From assembly GCA_009760855.2 (NCBI GenBank), contig WPIO01000017.1:5225001-5289000 (forward strand): a stretch of DNA of 64,000 nucleotides, given 5' to 3'. Positions 27,045 through 38,879 of this stretch are shown piece after piece. A model generated the notes under the pieces. The model made no database searches. It was not told the origin of the DNA and saw only the letters and a list, made by a program, of their open reading frames with translations. This DNA comes from Cristatella mucedo (lineage: Eukaryota; Bryozoa; Phylactolaemata; Cristatellidae). Both the position numbers and the translations under genes were made by a program. Each line of letters starts with the position of its first letter. Position 1 is the first letter of the stretch.

Positions 27045-27300
27045 TCATAATAATAATAATACATATGATATAGTGCCCACAGAGAACTCAATCTCTTTCT
27101 AGGCGCTTTAAATTTGCTGCAAAGGAAGCAAGATCGAATGGTTAATGGTATCATGCTCGATAAATAACAAGAATAACATGATTAGGGGTGACATGCACAG
27201 GGTCAGCATGCAAGTGTCTTTAGTGGCAGCATGCACAGTGCCAGTAGGCATACGCACATAAAGGACTAATCATAGGGACACACTAAATACTTTGATACAA
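27045..27300 (-). repeat. L2 LINE 3' end
   Basis: Reverse complement gives tttaaagcgcctagaaagag, ttgagttctctgtgggcact, ATT repeats, preceded by the L2 3' untranslated block with gcatgctgaccctgtgcatg. Confidence 0.75.
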
Positions 27301-27409
27301 GACAAGATGTGCCGTGTAAATTACAGGCTTGAATACTGCTTAAGAAGTTTTGATTACATGTTGACACTGCGAATATTACCTTTAACCATATTATGCTTGT
27401 TGACAGTGG

Positions 27410-27520
27410 GCATGTTAGCGATAACCGTACGATCAAGGCTCCTTTACAGCTAATGTAAAATGCCTAGAAATATGTTAAGCTCTCTTCTGGCGCTATACAC
27501 AAATATCATATTTATTATCT
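27410..27520 (+). repeat. L2 LINE 3' tail, diverged
   Basis: gtaaaatgcctagaaatatg ... ctcttctggcgctatacac followed by an AT-rich stretch. Tail-to-tail with the preceding minus copy. Confidence 0.6.
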
Positions 27521-27599
27521 GATGGCAATCTAGTCAGTTTCAAATAGTTTCTCCCTGTCTACGCCGGGTAGCTTAGAAAAGCCAGGACTTCTTTTTCGT

Positions 27600-29415
27600 T
27601 CGAAAACTGAATTTACGCCAGTCAGAAGCAAATAAATTTAAACGTCATTGAACTATTTGCTTGCCAACTCTGAAAGGTCTCACTTTCCGAATATTAATGG
27701 TTTGGCCGATAGGTGTTTCGCCTTCTTCATTGAAAAAATTGCACATGCCTATGCCTCCCCGAAGCCAACTCCGACTGAAGCAAATGTTGAGTCGCAACCT
27801 GTGACCTTCCGTAAGAAGTTTTCCGAGATTTTCATACTCGGCTACTTATATAAAGTCTAGCAAAAAGAGTCAATCTCCCAAAGATCCTCCACCATTCCCT
27901 CTCTAGTATTCACTGGCAGACAAATTTAGTCTAGCCACGCCTCAGGTTTTTAATGCTTCTCTGGATAACGGGGCTGGTCCAAAGTCTTTCAAATCGGCAA
28001 GTGTTCGGCTAGGCTTGGACTAGATTCAGATTCCTGGACTAGATTCCTTGGACTAGATTCCTGGAAAATTATCGCCCGGCTTCCCTTCTGTTTTATCCAA
28101 GATTCTCGGAAATATTGTTGTCTAGAAGCTTGTAGAGCAACTGAAAGGAGTTTCAAAAAAAGTTTAGTCAGAATTTTCACCGCGTAACCATTCCACTGAA
28201 GCAGCTCTCCTCCGCGTGACCTACGACATACTAAGAAGCAACAATGATTACAGGAATATTACCGCAATTGTACTGCTTGATCTATAAGCTGCGTTAGACA
28301 CTATTGATCAAGATATCCTACTTTAACGATTGAGAACAGCTGGTGGTCTGGCAGAAGGAGCTGTGGCGCAATTCAAGTCGTAGTTGTCCGATCATTTTCA
28401 ATCCGTATCGTGCGGTGGTCAATTCTCATCCACCAGACCAGTCACATGTGGAGTTCCGCAAGAGTCCGTTCTAATGCCTTTGCTTTTCTCCAGTCACACC
28501 GAAACTCTGGGAAAGTAATCCGGGCGCATGGAATTGGTGATCACTTTAATGCTGACGAGACTCCGCTGTATTTGTCGTATAAACCACCGGAATCTGCTAC
28601 AGCGACTAATATGTAAACTGAATGAATGCTCGCCGCGAAGACATATGATTCTGGATGTCGGGAAATTTCTGTAAATTAAAAGATGATAAAACCAAACTCA
28701 TGCGGACTTCTACGAACTCCTGGGAAACCCCAAGCGTGCGACTGGACTAGGAGATTTTGTTCTTACAAAAGGTGATGCTGTAGTACGGCCGTCACCGAGT
28801 GCTCGGAATTGAGGAGTCCTTTTTAATAACTGCTCCAGTTTTGAAAGCTTTATTTAGAAGACTGGCTCCGCAGCTAGCCATCACCTCCAATCCATGCATA
28901 CAATTAGGAATGTTTACCACTGTGGCTTGCTGAAACGTACAAAGACCGTTGGCGACCAGTGGCTTTCCTAAGATATTGTGCGCCCGGGGCCGAACTGTAC
29001 AGATGGCGCCCCCCCCCCCCCCCCAGTATTAAGAGCCCATTTTGGCGTTCCCTGATCCAGCGTCCGTGATCCGGCATCGGTGAAATTTGTCCCCCTACCC
29101 CTTCGGTACGCTACTGTCGGTGACATAAGAATTTAGAACTCATTTTAGAACTCATTTCCGCAATTCTTACGTAGCAGCATCTACTTTCTGTTGCCGACTG
29201 AGGCTAATCCTTTCCAGCCTTCCTGAGCTGCCACTTCCTCGACTGACCTAACTCAGCTTCTGTGCTTCTCACCTTCTCTTTGCTGCGTGAGATGAAGTCT
29301 GTTGGCTATCGAATGCGCACCGAAATCCGCTTAGGCTTTTAGTTCACTATAGAAAACTCTCCCGCGTAACCCTTCCTAGTTTTGTGGAGTTGGATAAGGA
29401 GATATATTACAAGAC
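27600..29415 (+). mobile_element. CR1-like LINE (family 2), degraded RT to 3' end
   Basis: RT pieces: HSTEAALLRVTYD near 28200, AIVLLDL then ALDTIDQDILL near 28260-28320, CGVPQESVL near 28450, and a mutated active site HFNADETPLYLSY near 28545 in place of YADD. The C-terminal block (KRTKTVGDQWLS near 28935) is followed by a C16 homopolymer at 29009-29024. The family 3' end is at 29297-29415 (gtctgttggctatcgaatg ... ttgtggagtt ... gagatatattac). Multiple stops; dead. Confidence 0.75.
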
Positions 29416-29626
29416 CAGTAGAAACTGAGAGCTACGCCACTGGCTTAGGGAGCTACGGGGATGATGAGGCATTTATGAGATCAAGTGAATTATGCGAATG
29501 ATTAGACACCTTGGCTGCTTTCAAAATAATTATTATGATATTTAAATTTTTCCATAAGCAATGGAAAGTGAAGTATGAAAACAAGTAGAGCCTATCGTAG
29601 TGAGAACCTTGAGCAATGTAGAGTGT

Positions 29627-29668
29627 ACCAGTGTACACCAGTATACACCAGTGTACACCAGTGTAGAT
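29627..29668. repeat. 10-bp minisatellite (ccagtgtaca), about four copies
   Basis: accagtgtacaccagtatac followed by two further near-identical units. Confidence 0.8.
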
Positions 29669-30197
29669 ATGCAACTCGAAGGACCGATTGGTTGTTTGGT
29701 GGTTCGTAGGTCAACAGTCGGCGCCGGCGACCTCGGCATTGCTAGCGGCGACTGTTCAGAATCGGGTTGCTTCAGAAACAACGCCGATTTACTGAATGTA
29801 TTCGTACTCAGCGCACCCAAAAGATACATCGAATGTATACCCCCCCCCCGCAAGAATTGTAAGAGCGCTCTGGGCTACCTAAGTTTTTTGCAACTTGACT
29901 TCACTAGCATCAGACTGAGCTGCTTCACAAACAACAACAGCCTCCTGATACTAGAAAGCTCTCTAGCACTCGAAGTCTGAAGGTGATCTACACTAAACTT
30001 GGTTTGCATTGAGACATCAAATTTCTTCCTTGCACGCTTTGAAGAGTAGAGACCCGTCACGTGGGTCCCTCCCCCACAGTGAGGGCTGAGATACCTGCCC
30101 TAGGGACACGGCCAGGAGTGGCCTAACTGCAGCCGTTGCCACAGATGCACACTGGACTCCGGATAGGCATCGTCTCTGTCCGGAAAACAAAACAATG

Positions 30198-30315
30198 AGG
30201 GTCTCTCTCTGTCTCTCTGTCTGTCTCTGTCTGTCTCTGTCTGTCTCAGTCTGTCTCTGTCTGTCTCTGTCTGTCTCTGTCTGTCTCTGTCTGTCTCTGT
30301 CTGTCTCTGTCTGTC

Positions 30316-30412
<97 letters not shown>
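30198..30412. repeat. (CTGTCTCTGT)n and (CT)n microsatellite
   Basis: A 10-bp unit tctgtctctg is repeated about twelve times, followed by about 85 bp of pure CT. Frames across it are artefacts. Confidence 0.95.
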
Positions 30413-30413
<1 letters not shown>

Positions 30414-30539
30414 ACATTTGCGGTTCCGTGTGTAGTTCGGGAATTCGGTCGCACCTCGCTTGGCTGGGATGGAGAAGAACCAAGCTCATATACGACTTCT
30501 GGATCTGGCCCTGAGCCTGGCAGCTAGAGTGCTGTGATA

Positions 30540-32950
30540 ATAATGATAATAATAATAATAATTCACTTGATAAAGTGCCCTCAGAGAACTCAATCTCTCT
30601 CTGGGTGCTTTACATTTGCTGTAAAGTGAAATGCAATTGAATGGTAAGTAAAATCATGCTTGAAAAACAAACGAGATGAATAATATGGTTAGAGGTGACA
30701 TGCACAGGGTCAGCATGCAAATGTGGTTAGTGGCAGCATGCACAGTGTCAGCACGCATAAGCACATCAAAGACGAATCACAGGGACCCACTAAATGCTGT
30801 CCTAAATAGTTGTGTTTTCAAGTTCTTTTTAAATGTGGTCAGGTCAGGGGATGTTTTGACGCAGGTCGGGAGGGAGTTCCAGGCTTTGGGAGCATACAGA
30901 CTAAATGCACGGTCTCCAAAGGATTTAAGGTTTGTATGAGGTATTTCCAGACTGTTGGATTCCGAAAAGCGGGTGGTAAGATGCTTGGCCTGATGGGGTA
31001 GTATATCTGACAGATAGGCTGGAGTCATAGAATGAAGGGACCTAAAAGTGAGCGACAAAACCTTGAAGTCAATCCGTTGCTTGACTGGTAGCCAGTGCAG
31101 GTCGGCGAGAAGTGGAGTAATGTGGCAACTGCGACGCTCACGACAGACAAGCCTAGCTGCAGAGTTTTGCACAAGCTGCTATCGCCTGATCGCACATGCT
31201 GGTAGGCCAGTAAGCAGTGAGTTGCAGAAGTCGAGACGGGATGTTACGAATGCATGAACTAACTTGGACGTGGTATCTTTATCTAAACAAGCCCGAATTT
31301 TAGCAATGTTATGAAGCTGAAAATATGCAGATTTGACTGTGGAGCTGATGTGGTCGTCTAACGAGAGGTCGCTTTGGAATATGACACCTAGATTCCGAGC
31401 TGATTCGACAGAAGATATGCTGGCAGAGCCAATTTTGAGAGTCAGCCTTTCCAATCTCTGAATCACACTGGGTTTGCCCATAACTAGTAAGTTAGTTTTA
31501 TCATCGTTAAGTTTTAGAAAATTTGCTGCCATCCATGTGCGGATGTCATCAATGCATGCAGCAAGTGAGTTGAGAGAATTTGAGGTGCTCGAAGGCTGGG
31601 AGGGATCAAAGCAAAGGAACAACTGAGTGTCATCTGCATAGAAGTGAAAGCCTAGATTGTGCTTGGCAATCACATCAGCAAGAGGCAGAGTATAAACCGT
31701 GAAAAGAACCGGACCTAGCACGGAGCCCTGAGGTACTCCATATTTCAGAGGTACTTCAGATGATCGTTGTCCATTCACGTCAATACTCTGGAATCTCCCA
31801 CTGAGATAGGACCTGAACCACTGCAGAGCAGTGCCAGTGATGCCCAGGCGAGATGAGAGGCGCTCTAGAAGAACTTTGTGATCGATGGAATCAAAAGCTG
31901 CCGAAAGATCGAGCAAAACAAGCCGAGACACTCTACCCATGTCTGCATTCCTAAGTAGGTCGTTGTATACCCGAAGCAATGCTGACTCTGTGGAGTGATT
32001 AGCTCTAAAGCCAGGCTAGAACTTACTAGCAAGGTATGAGGTTTCGATATACGAGTTCAGCTGGTCCGCCATGACCCGTTCGAGTGTCTTTGATAGGAAT
32101 GGTAGAAGGGAAACTGGGTGGTAGTTGCTCAAGTTCTCTTGGTCAAGTGTAGCTTTCTTGAGAAGTGGCCTGACTACAGCTTTTTTGAAAGGTGCTGGGA
32201 CATGACCTGAGGCTAATGACATATTAATTATGTTAGTTATGCATGGCAGCAGCAGATCAATGCAACGTAGGAGCAGGACAGTGAGAATAGGGTCCAGAGG
32301 ACTTGTTGTCTTCTTTGATTGAGATACGAACTTTAGGACTAGATCACTAGTGACCTGCTTAAATGCAGACATTGAGGTGCTGCCAGGAACCGAGAAACAG
32401 CATTCTAGTGGGGAGGTTGTCATCGCAGGGATAGATTCCCTGATCTTGTCTATCTTCTGCACAAAGAATCGAGAGAAGCGATCGGCCAGATCATCATTAG
32501 GATCATCAGGTAATGAGCTAATCTGGGAACGGTTGAGGAGATGGTTTATTGTCGACATCAGCATTTTTGGGTTGTGCATCTGTGATTCAACAATGTTTTT
32601 ATAAAAACTAGACTTAGCCTTTGCTAGGATCGATTGGTACGACCTACAGTAGTCTTCATATGCCTGTCGATGGACAGTTAGTCCGGATCTTTTGTATGCT
32701 TTTTCAAGCTTTCGTTTAGTAGACTTGGCTAGTTTAATGTCTGCGGTAAACCATAGGCCGTCTGGGCGGGGGCGCACAGTGCGCTTTCTCAGAGGGGCAA
32801 ACTCGTCTAGCGTGTCAGCTAGTGTCGTGTTGAAGCTATATACCAATGATGACAGGTCGGAGGGAGGATTGAGCAGCAGAGGTGAAGCAGATATTCTCGC
32901 ACGGACAGCATCGATGTCAAGGGTCTTGAGGTTTCGCTGAGTAACAGTAG
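30540..32950 (-). mobile_element. L2-clade LINE, youngest copy, 5'-truncated
   Basis: On the minus strand a single frame runs from about 32950 to 30777, interrupted only by two TAG codons (near 32017 and 31180), both plausible single-base changes from CAG and TTG. It covers the linker after the endonuclease (NLKTLDIDAVRARI), RT palm motifs (RANHSTES, AAFDSIDHKVLLERL, FYADDTQLFLCF near 31640), KLNDDKTNLLVMGKPS, and the C-terminal CHITPLLADLHWLPVKQRID. The tail at 30555-30620 (gtaaagcaccc ... gggcactttatc) ends in ATT repeats. The endonuclease is missing. Confidence 0.9.
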
Positions 32951-33135
32951 GTTTATCGATAGCTAGCAAGTTGGTTGTCTTGTCGTTCAATTTGAGAGAC
33001 TTTGCTACCATTAAAGAGCAAAATGTCATTTTTGCTGCCATTCAAGAGCAAAATGTCAGCAATAAATTCAGCGAGGAAGTTGACGGAGTTTGACGTGCCG
33101 GAGGGCTCGGAGGAATCAAGCATAGATAAGTACAG
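32950..33135 (-). mobile_element. Second L2 RT fragment joined to the 5' end of the young L2
   Basis: Minus strand reads FYTQLYL, SGTSNSVNFLAEFIADI and KLNDKTTNLLAIDKPTVTQ, the active-site region of another L2 copy. It is fused in frame to NLKTLDIDAV of the neighbour, an order that does not exist in an intact L2. A short direct duplication (gagcaaaatgtca twice) lies at 33015-33058. Confidence 0.75.
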
Positions 33136-33184
33136 CTGTGTATAAAAGGCAGTCTGTGCAGCAACCCTCGTAGTGTCAGGCGTG

Positions 33185-33486
33185 TAGTTTAGTCAGGCGT
33201 GTAGTTTCGTATGTACGTACGTATGTGTGTATTGTATGCGGGCTCCTTTGATGAGCCTGTGATGTGGCGTGGATACAGGCCGGTAACCAGCTGATGGCCA
33301 GATGGTGGATTAACCATCAGGGTCGGCCGGTGCACAGTTGTGGTCGATGAGTCATCGGAGTCGACCAGGGGAGGGGAGTCGTGTGAGAGTAGGGGCCGAG
33401 GGGAGCCGTGGGCTCTTGGGCTCCGTGCGTTGGGAATAAACTGTCGGTGTTGGGCATCGGCTGGCTCTCTGCTGTGCGAACAAACA
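33185..33486 (+). repeat. Unclassified dispersed repeat, copy 2
   Basis: Plus strand carries the same ordered blocks as the minus strand of 24480-24165 (acaggccggtaaccag, cagatggtggattaacc, atcagggtcggcc, gggaataaactgtcggtg). Flanked on both sides by about 45-bp direct repeats (starting at about 33131 and 33487). Confidence 0.65.
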
Positions 33487-33559
33487 ACAGCTGTGTATAA
33501 AAGGCAATCTGTGCAGTAACCCTCGTACGTCAGGTGATGAAAGTCAGTCATGATCGTTT

Positions 33560-33965
33560 GCATACTTTCTCAAGCCTGCGCTAATTAGTCGTAGCTAATT
33601 TAATGTCTACAGTAAACAATGGGCCATCCGGACGAGTGCGGACAATATGCTTATTCAGAGGACCAAAATCGTCCAGCCCATCGGCAAGTGTCGTGCTGTA
33701 GCATTCCACCAGTGAGGGCAGGTCGGACAGGTCGGATGGAGCAGCAGCAGCAGCAGCAGCGAAGAAGATTGTCGATCGAGAAGTTGGTCGATTTCTGCCA
33801 GGTCTCGGTCAAAGCAAATAGGTCATGGGAGTCAACAAGAATCGTGTCACATATCACTAAGGGTTTTAATGCAGATTGATCGCGAACTCCATTGGCACAC
33901 TCGAGTGCCCGAGGTTGTTGCAAAAGGCCTGACGACCAAGAAGTTAGAGCGATTCACAGCCGTCT
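33560..33965 (-). mobile_element. L2-clade LINE endonuclease fragment
   Basis: Minus strand reads KPLVICDTILVDSHDLFALT and ETWQKSTNF (endonuclease N-terminus), then a (GCT)n run at about 33742-33762, then the linker region matching 32690-32860. The catalytic core between these is deleted. Confidence 0.7.
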
Positions 33966-34486
33966 TATGACACGAGATGAAGCAAATCACCACATGGGAT
34001 ATGAAGCAAATGACTACATGCGATAAATTGTAGTGAAAATGAAATGATGAGAAGCATAGCGAAAGGCTTAGAAATGAAGCAAAGCTAGACCAGCTGTGAA
34101 ACAAGGGTGCTGCTAGTAACTCGGAGCGTTTCATTGTGTCTGTTTATATGACACATAAGTTAAAGCAAACACTTACCAGGAAAATTAGGAGCTGCTCCGT
34201 GGCTGGGCAGGAGGCTGGACTTGTAGGTGGCTGGAAGACGGTAGTGGGATCGGATCAGCCGATACTTTGCGGTCCGGTCATCGCGCGTCTGGGAATACAC
34301 ACGTTGTGATGAGAGGAATTTAAAGTCTTGCTTCGGTATTGCGAATATCTTGCTACATACCACTCAAAGGCTTGCTGCTTTGTCCGTTGCAAAGGGACAG
34401 CTGAGACCTCGAATTATCGAGGCCAACGAGAAAGACAGAAAAAAGAGGCATGGATAGATAGAGACATAACAGAGTTATATAGATAG

Positions 34487-34561
<75 letters not shown>

Positions 34562-35235
34562 GAGAGAGGGAGAGAGAGAGATCTACACTGTCGCAGAACA
34601 ATGCTGCAAAAGTCGTAAGGTTTCGGTTATTGGCTCAACCATGCTAACTTTATCTAGTTCCTTGTTAAATCTTCGAGTAAGCTAACGACCGTCCATGGAC
34701 AGCATCGACTACATAATACAAATTATAAAGAGCACGCCCCGATGGGCGCTCCACAGCGGAAAATCCGACGGCAAGCAAGGTTCCAAGGCAGGCATGGTGA
34801 GCATCCTACAGAGAATTAAGAAAAAATTGTTGTCGTCAGATAGGAAAGAATGTCAACAGAAAAGAAACATTGGCGAGCATTTCTGCAGAGCGGAGGTGAA
34901 TGCAGAATGCAGTCGTCTTGGCTCAGACAATCGCTCTCCTGCGATACACACGGAACCAAATCTGCCCAAATCTGCCTTTCCTCGGTGGCCATTTCGCCCT
35001 CCCACTTCGCTCTCATCCGATCCAGAGCGTACGACTGGAGAAGCGCTCCGCTGTTAGAGTTAGTTACAGTCTTCTCGTCTTCAGCTTCGAGCCGTCGGTG
35101 TCCCAATTGACAGCAGCTGCTTTTCTTCTTTGTCGAAGGTGGAACTTATGGCTTCTTTCTCTCTAAGCGTGTGTTGCCTTTTTTTCTTTGCTGCCATTGG
35201 CATTAAACGAGGTCTGCATTAGCTAGTCTACTTCT
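33966..35235. other. Intergenic; (TA)n-(GA)n microsatellite at 34490-34582
   Basis: A pure (TA)n passes directly into (GA)n at about 34520. The rest has moderately long open frames on both strands (34695-35110), without recognised homology or repeat match. Confidence 0.6.
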
Positions 35236-35239
35236 TGTT

Positions 35240-35412
35240 GACCCTGTGCATGTCTACCTCTAACAACCTTACGCTCGTTGGGCATGCTACCGCTAACCAT
35301 TCGATCATGCTTTCTATACAGCAAATGTAAAGTGCCTAGAAAGAGATCGATTTCTCTGAGGGTACTTTAACATATGCATTATGATTATGATTATTATTGT
35401 TATTATCATTAT
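35240..35412 (+). repeat. L2 LINE 3' end with compensated stem
   Basis: gtaaagtgcctagaaagaga and tttctctgagggtactttaa, then ATT/ATG repeats. Relative to the usual tail, one stem base pair is changed on both sides (C to T and G to A), keeping the pairing. Confidence 0.75.
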
Positions 35413-37400
35413 TGGAGACCACGCTGGCGCTAGGGGTCACGGCTACAAAAAAACATTAAGTCAATAACAATGCCAAGGACATACACGCGGTCGCCTAGCC
35501 TGCGACGTGCTGGGTGCTGGCCTTGGTCACGATGTTCAGGTAGAGCTCTCGATTGCTGATTCAAATTAGCTCTCGTAAAGGGTCTCCTTCGTTCTGAATT
35601 GCTAGATTGTTCCTACCGCGACATTACGGTGTAAGCGAATCACTAGGCAACCGCCTGGTCCCTCTCCGTCGAAACTCGTTCGGCAGAACGGTGAGTCCCC
35701 TGCTACGCGCTTTCGAGCGTCGCGCCTTCGCGCGACGCATGGTTGCTTGAATTCTTGCACGTTGCGCAGCAGAGTCGTGCACGACGAGCAGCAGAGCCGC
35801 GCAGCAGTTCCGCGGACCGTGTTTACTTAGCAGCGGGTCTCCGATACCCACCTGCCTAGTGCCACCTGCGATCGATCGAATCGTGGTTCACGCCCTGCAT
35901 TCTATCAGTTTGCACCGCTGCCCACGATTTCAATTTCTCGATTGAATCATCCCAAATTATACTCTCAGGAAAGCCCTGAAAATTCACGCGGAGCTGGGCG
36001 GTTCATCTGATTCGTTGGGGGAGGGTGATAAGAAGAGCTGTGGTAGCGGCGGCCTGTAGCTGGGCTCCAGCGGTTGCCGGCAGAGCCCGGCACGACACTG
36101 GACAAGACCCTATATTATGCTTTACACTTGACGGAAGGAAAGGCAAAGCGAGACCCCTCACCATTTTTGCCGTCTTCCGTAACGAACGCAGCACAGTCGG
36201 CGTCCTTTGAGGCTCGCGCGCCCACTTTTCTAAATTCGTCGACCTAGCTCTCCGAGCCACTATTTCGCTGATGAATTAAAGAAGTGGGGTCCTTGCTTTA
36301 TACATATATTTCGTGACGTCTCGGGTGTGATAGACTGCCATTAGGATTAGCCATTAGTAGTTTCCTGTTGAATGGGGTGTTTCCTTTAAACTGCATCCAC
36401 ACTGTTGACGTTCCTTCTCGCTTGACGCAGACCTGGCGCCGATTTCTCCCTGGTTTGAGTCACCATCGGCCGACGTCGCCATGAAGTAGAAGCTGCAACG
36501 ACTTTAAAGCCGCGTTTATGCAGTCAGTCTTGCTACAGTCCAGCTTGTATCTTTCTTCAGTCCAGTCTTTGTTGCATACGTCACCAAGACTGTGGGCGGT
36601 CTTATGGAAGTCTGAACAAGACTCGACAGCTGAGCATGTGTAAAGACTGACCAATCAAATGGTAATACATTTAAATCAGGCCAAATCATACATTTTAATC
36701 ATACATTTAAATCAGGCCAAGACTGAGCCGAGACTGAACATATGACCAATCATTGGGCGCCTTCAAGGGCACACGTTCTTCATTACTTTGAAAAGCATGG
36801 CGTACGACTTAATAGGCTACGTCAGTCCTTGTTGATGGGATACTCTTCATATAGGAAACCAATTGTGAGACAGCAGCCGAAAAAGGTAATCTCGGAACGT
36901 TTAAATTCACCGTGCATTTCCTTTCCCCGATCAAAATCAAATTTCCCATGATCGCTCTGGAGGTGGAGCAAGTACGAAGCCAGACTAAAGGAAAACTGAG
37001 GGTATAAACTCCCTACATAAAGGAAGACTGAAGAAGGACAGAAGCACGACTGACCACGTAACCACTGCTTAAGCCTCCTCGATGTACCAGCCGACCGATC
37101 AAAACCCGGGGCGTGTCTTATACCCCCCACCTAATCATCAGTGGCCGGTCTAAATAAATCCAGGTGTTCTGACAGAGCTGCTTGTCAAAGGTTCCTAACA
37201 CCTGGTCTGGTGGTTTTGGCCACAAAGCTCCCAATTGCTATTGTAAAATTTTAAACTTTAGTTGTAATTTTTGGGTTCCCGGTGAAGAAGAATTCCATCG
37301 CGTCGTCATCACGATTGACGAATGTTGTAGACCTCCACGAACAAGTAAAGAGTTGCTTATTCAGCAGCCTCATTTATAGAGCAGTACAAGCAGAGCCTGA
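35413..37400. other. Intergenic, partly GC-rich, no gene recognised
   Basis: GC-rich segments at 35620-35860 and 36020-36270 carry short open frames with no recognised domain. A perfect 9-bp hairpin (gcgtcgcgc, 4-base loop) sits at 35717-35738. A 24-bp near-duplication (atacatttaaatcaggccaa) lies at 36663-36720. Confidence 0.5.
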
Positions 37401-37429
37401 GCAGCCATCAACCCGACCCGACCCCCTCC

Positions 37430-37505
37430 CGAAAGGCAAGCAATGATGGATCGCCTGCTGTAGGGCTCAAACTTACGACCTATCTGCCCCCCCCCTTAGA
37501 GCCCG
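37430..37505 (-). mobile_element. Possible tRNA-derived SINE family B fragment
   Basis: Shows caagcaatgatggatcgcc, gctgtagggctcaaactta and a C-run, in the order of the family B body and box B on the minus strand. Short and diverged. Confidence 0.4.
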
Positions 37506-37689
37506 AGATGAGCTTGGCAGCAGACACCATTCTATCAATCAGAAGCCTCAGCTCGGCTCTCAGAGTGCAATCTCAGCCTGGTCAGCGGCTTTCAACCAGC
37601 TCGATGATTATCGTCCACCCCAGCACCACCGCACGATGCATGTGCGTGCACAACAGCTTTGGTCTTCCGCCGACCGTGAGCGGAGCAGT

Positions 37690-38400
37690 GGCCCAAATAC
37701 AAAGCAAGTGATCCTCTCACGGCATCAGCTACAACTGGCGAAAAACTTGGCAGATCGTCCTGTCTGCCGTCATCATCGTAGCAGCCACATCGCAACACTT
37801 CTGTCTGAGCTTCACTGGTATTATTGAATTGATTTCAAGATCTCCAGTCTGACTTACCGGTTGCTTCACTCGCTTGGACCAGCCTACCTAACCACCCTCC
37901 TTGCTCCTCCAGTTTGTTCTCGTTAACACCACTCCTCGACTTCCAGTCGTCTCGACGTTCTTCGAACTCAGTTAAATCTGTGGGTGGTTGAGCCTTCAGA
38001 TCGATTCCCCGAACGTCTGTAACTTGCTTCCTGTTACGGTCGCTTCCTGCAAGGACCTTTTGTCTTTTTCAACTAAAGACGAATCTGTTCTGGCCAACAT
38101 TTCCCTTCGCCCACATGAACTTGTCGTTTTTGTTCCCGTGTGCTTGGCTTGGGTACCCGTGCATGTAATATTCCGTGCATTTTACAAGCCAGAGATCTTA
38201 CGAACTGGTAGCAAATCTTCTCGTTTGCTTTAGCGTGCTAGCCTAAGCATGATACATGTTTGCGTTTGCATGCTTGATACCGTGCTTATCGCTAACGCTG
38301 CCAGTACAGCCTGTATTGATTCTCTGGCAAAGTGCATGGATAGAGATTAAGTTGTCTTAGGGTGCCAAGCAAACGACCTATTAGTATTATTATTACTATT
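37690..38400 (+). mobile_element. L2-like LINE C-terminal region and 3' tail, old copy
   Basis: Reads LADRPVCRHHRSSHIATLL then ELHWY, then PGYRF-like region and a tail (gcaaagtgcatggatagag ... gttgtcttagggtgcc) with ATT repeats. Different subfamily from the 30.5-kb copy. Confidence 0.65.
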
Positions 38401-38402
38401 GT

Positions 38403-38692
38403 GAGTAATGAAATTAAAATCTCACCTATTTATTGCAGCATTTAGTGGGTCCCTCTGATTCGTCCTTTATGTGCTTATGCATGCTGACTCTGTGCACACT
38501 GCCACTGACCCCACTTGCATGCTGACCCTGTGCACATCACCCCTAACCATCTTATTCTTGTCGTTTATTGAGCATGCTACTACTAACCATTCAATCATGC
38601 TCTCTTTGCAGCAAATGTAAAACGCCTAGAAAGCGATTGAGTTCCCTGAGGGCGCTTTATCAAGTGTGGTATTATTATTATTACGCCTTGGT
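38403..38692 (+). repeat. L2 LINE 3' end
   Basis: Begins in the C-terminal codons (attgcagcatttagtgggtc), continues through the L2 3' untranslated block with two gcatgctgac-type repeats, and ends gtaaaacgcctagaaagcg ... gagggcgctttatcaag plus ATT repeats. Confidence 0.8.
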
Positions 38693-38879
38693 GGCTAAGC
38701 CACATCTGACAAACTCCGGAAATGAGCTTAGTGCAGTAACTCTCAAGACTGCCCAATGCTCCACAGTGTGAGCAAACCGCCCGTGCGGCTGCAGTCGAAA
38801 GTGGGCTCGCTGTAGTTGGTTTAAGCTACCAACATGTTCTACAGTCATTACTTTGCCAGCTGAACTGCTGCACCAGAGT

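Noticed and set aside
33138-33147. TATA box (tataaaagg) of an LTR promoter
   Set aside because: The surrounding bases are the inverse of the L2 active-site coding region (FYTQLYL), so the TATA is coincidental L2 sequence.
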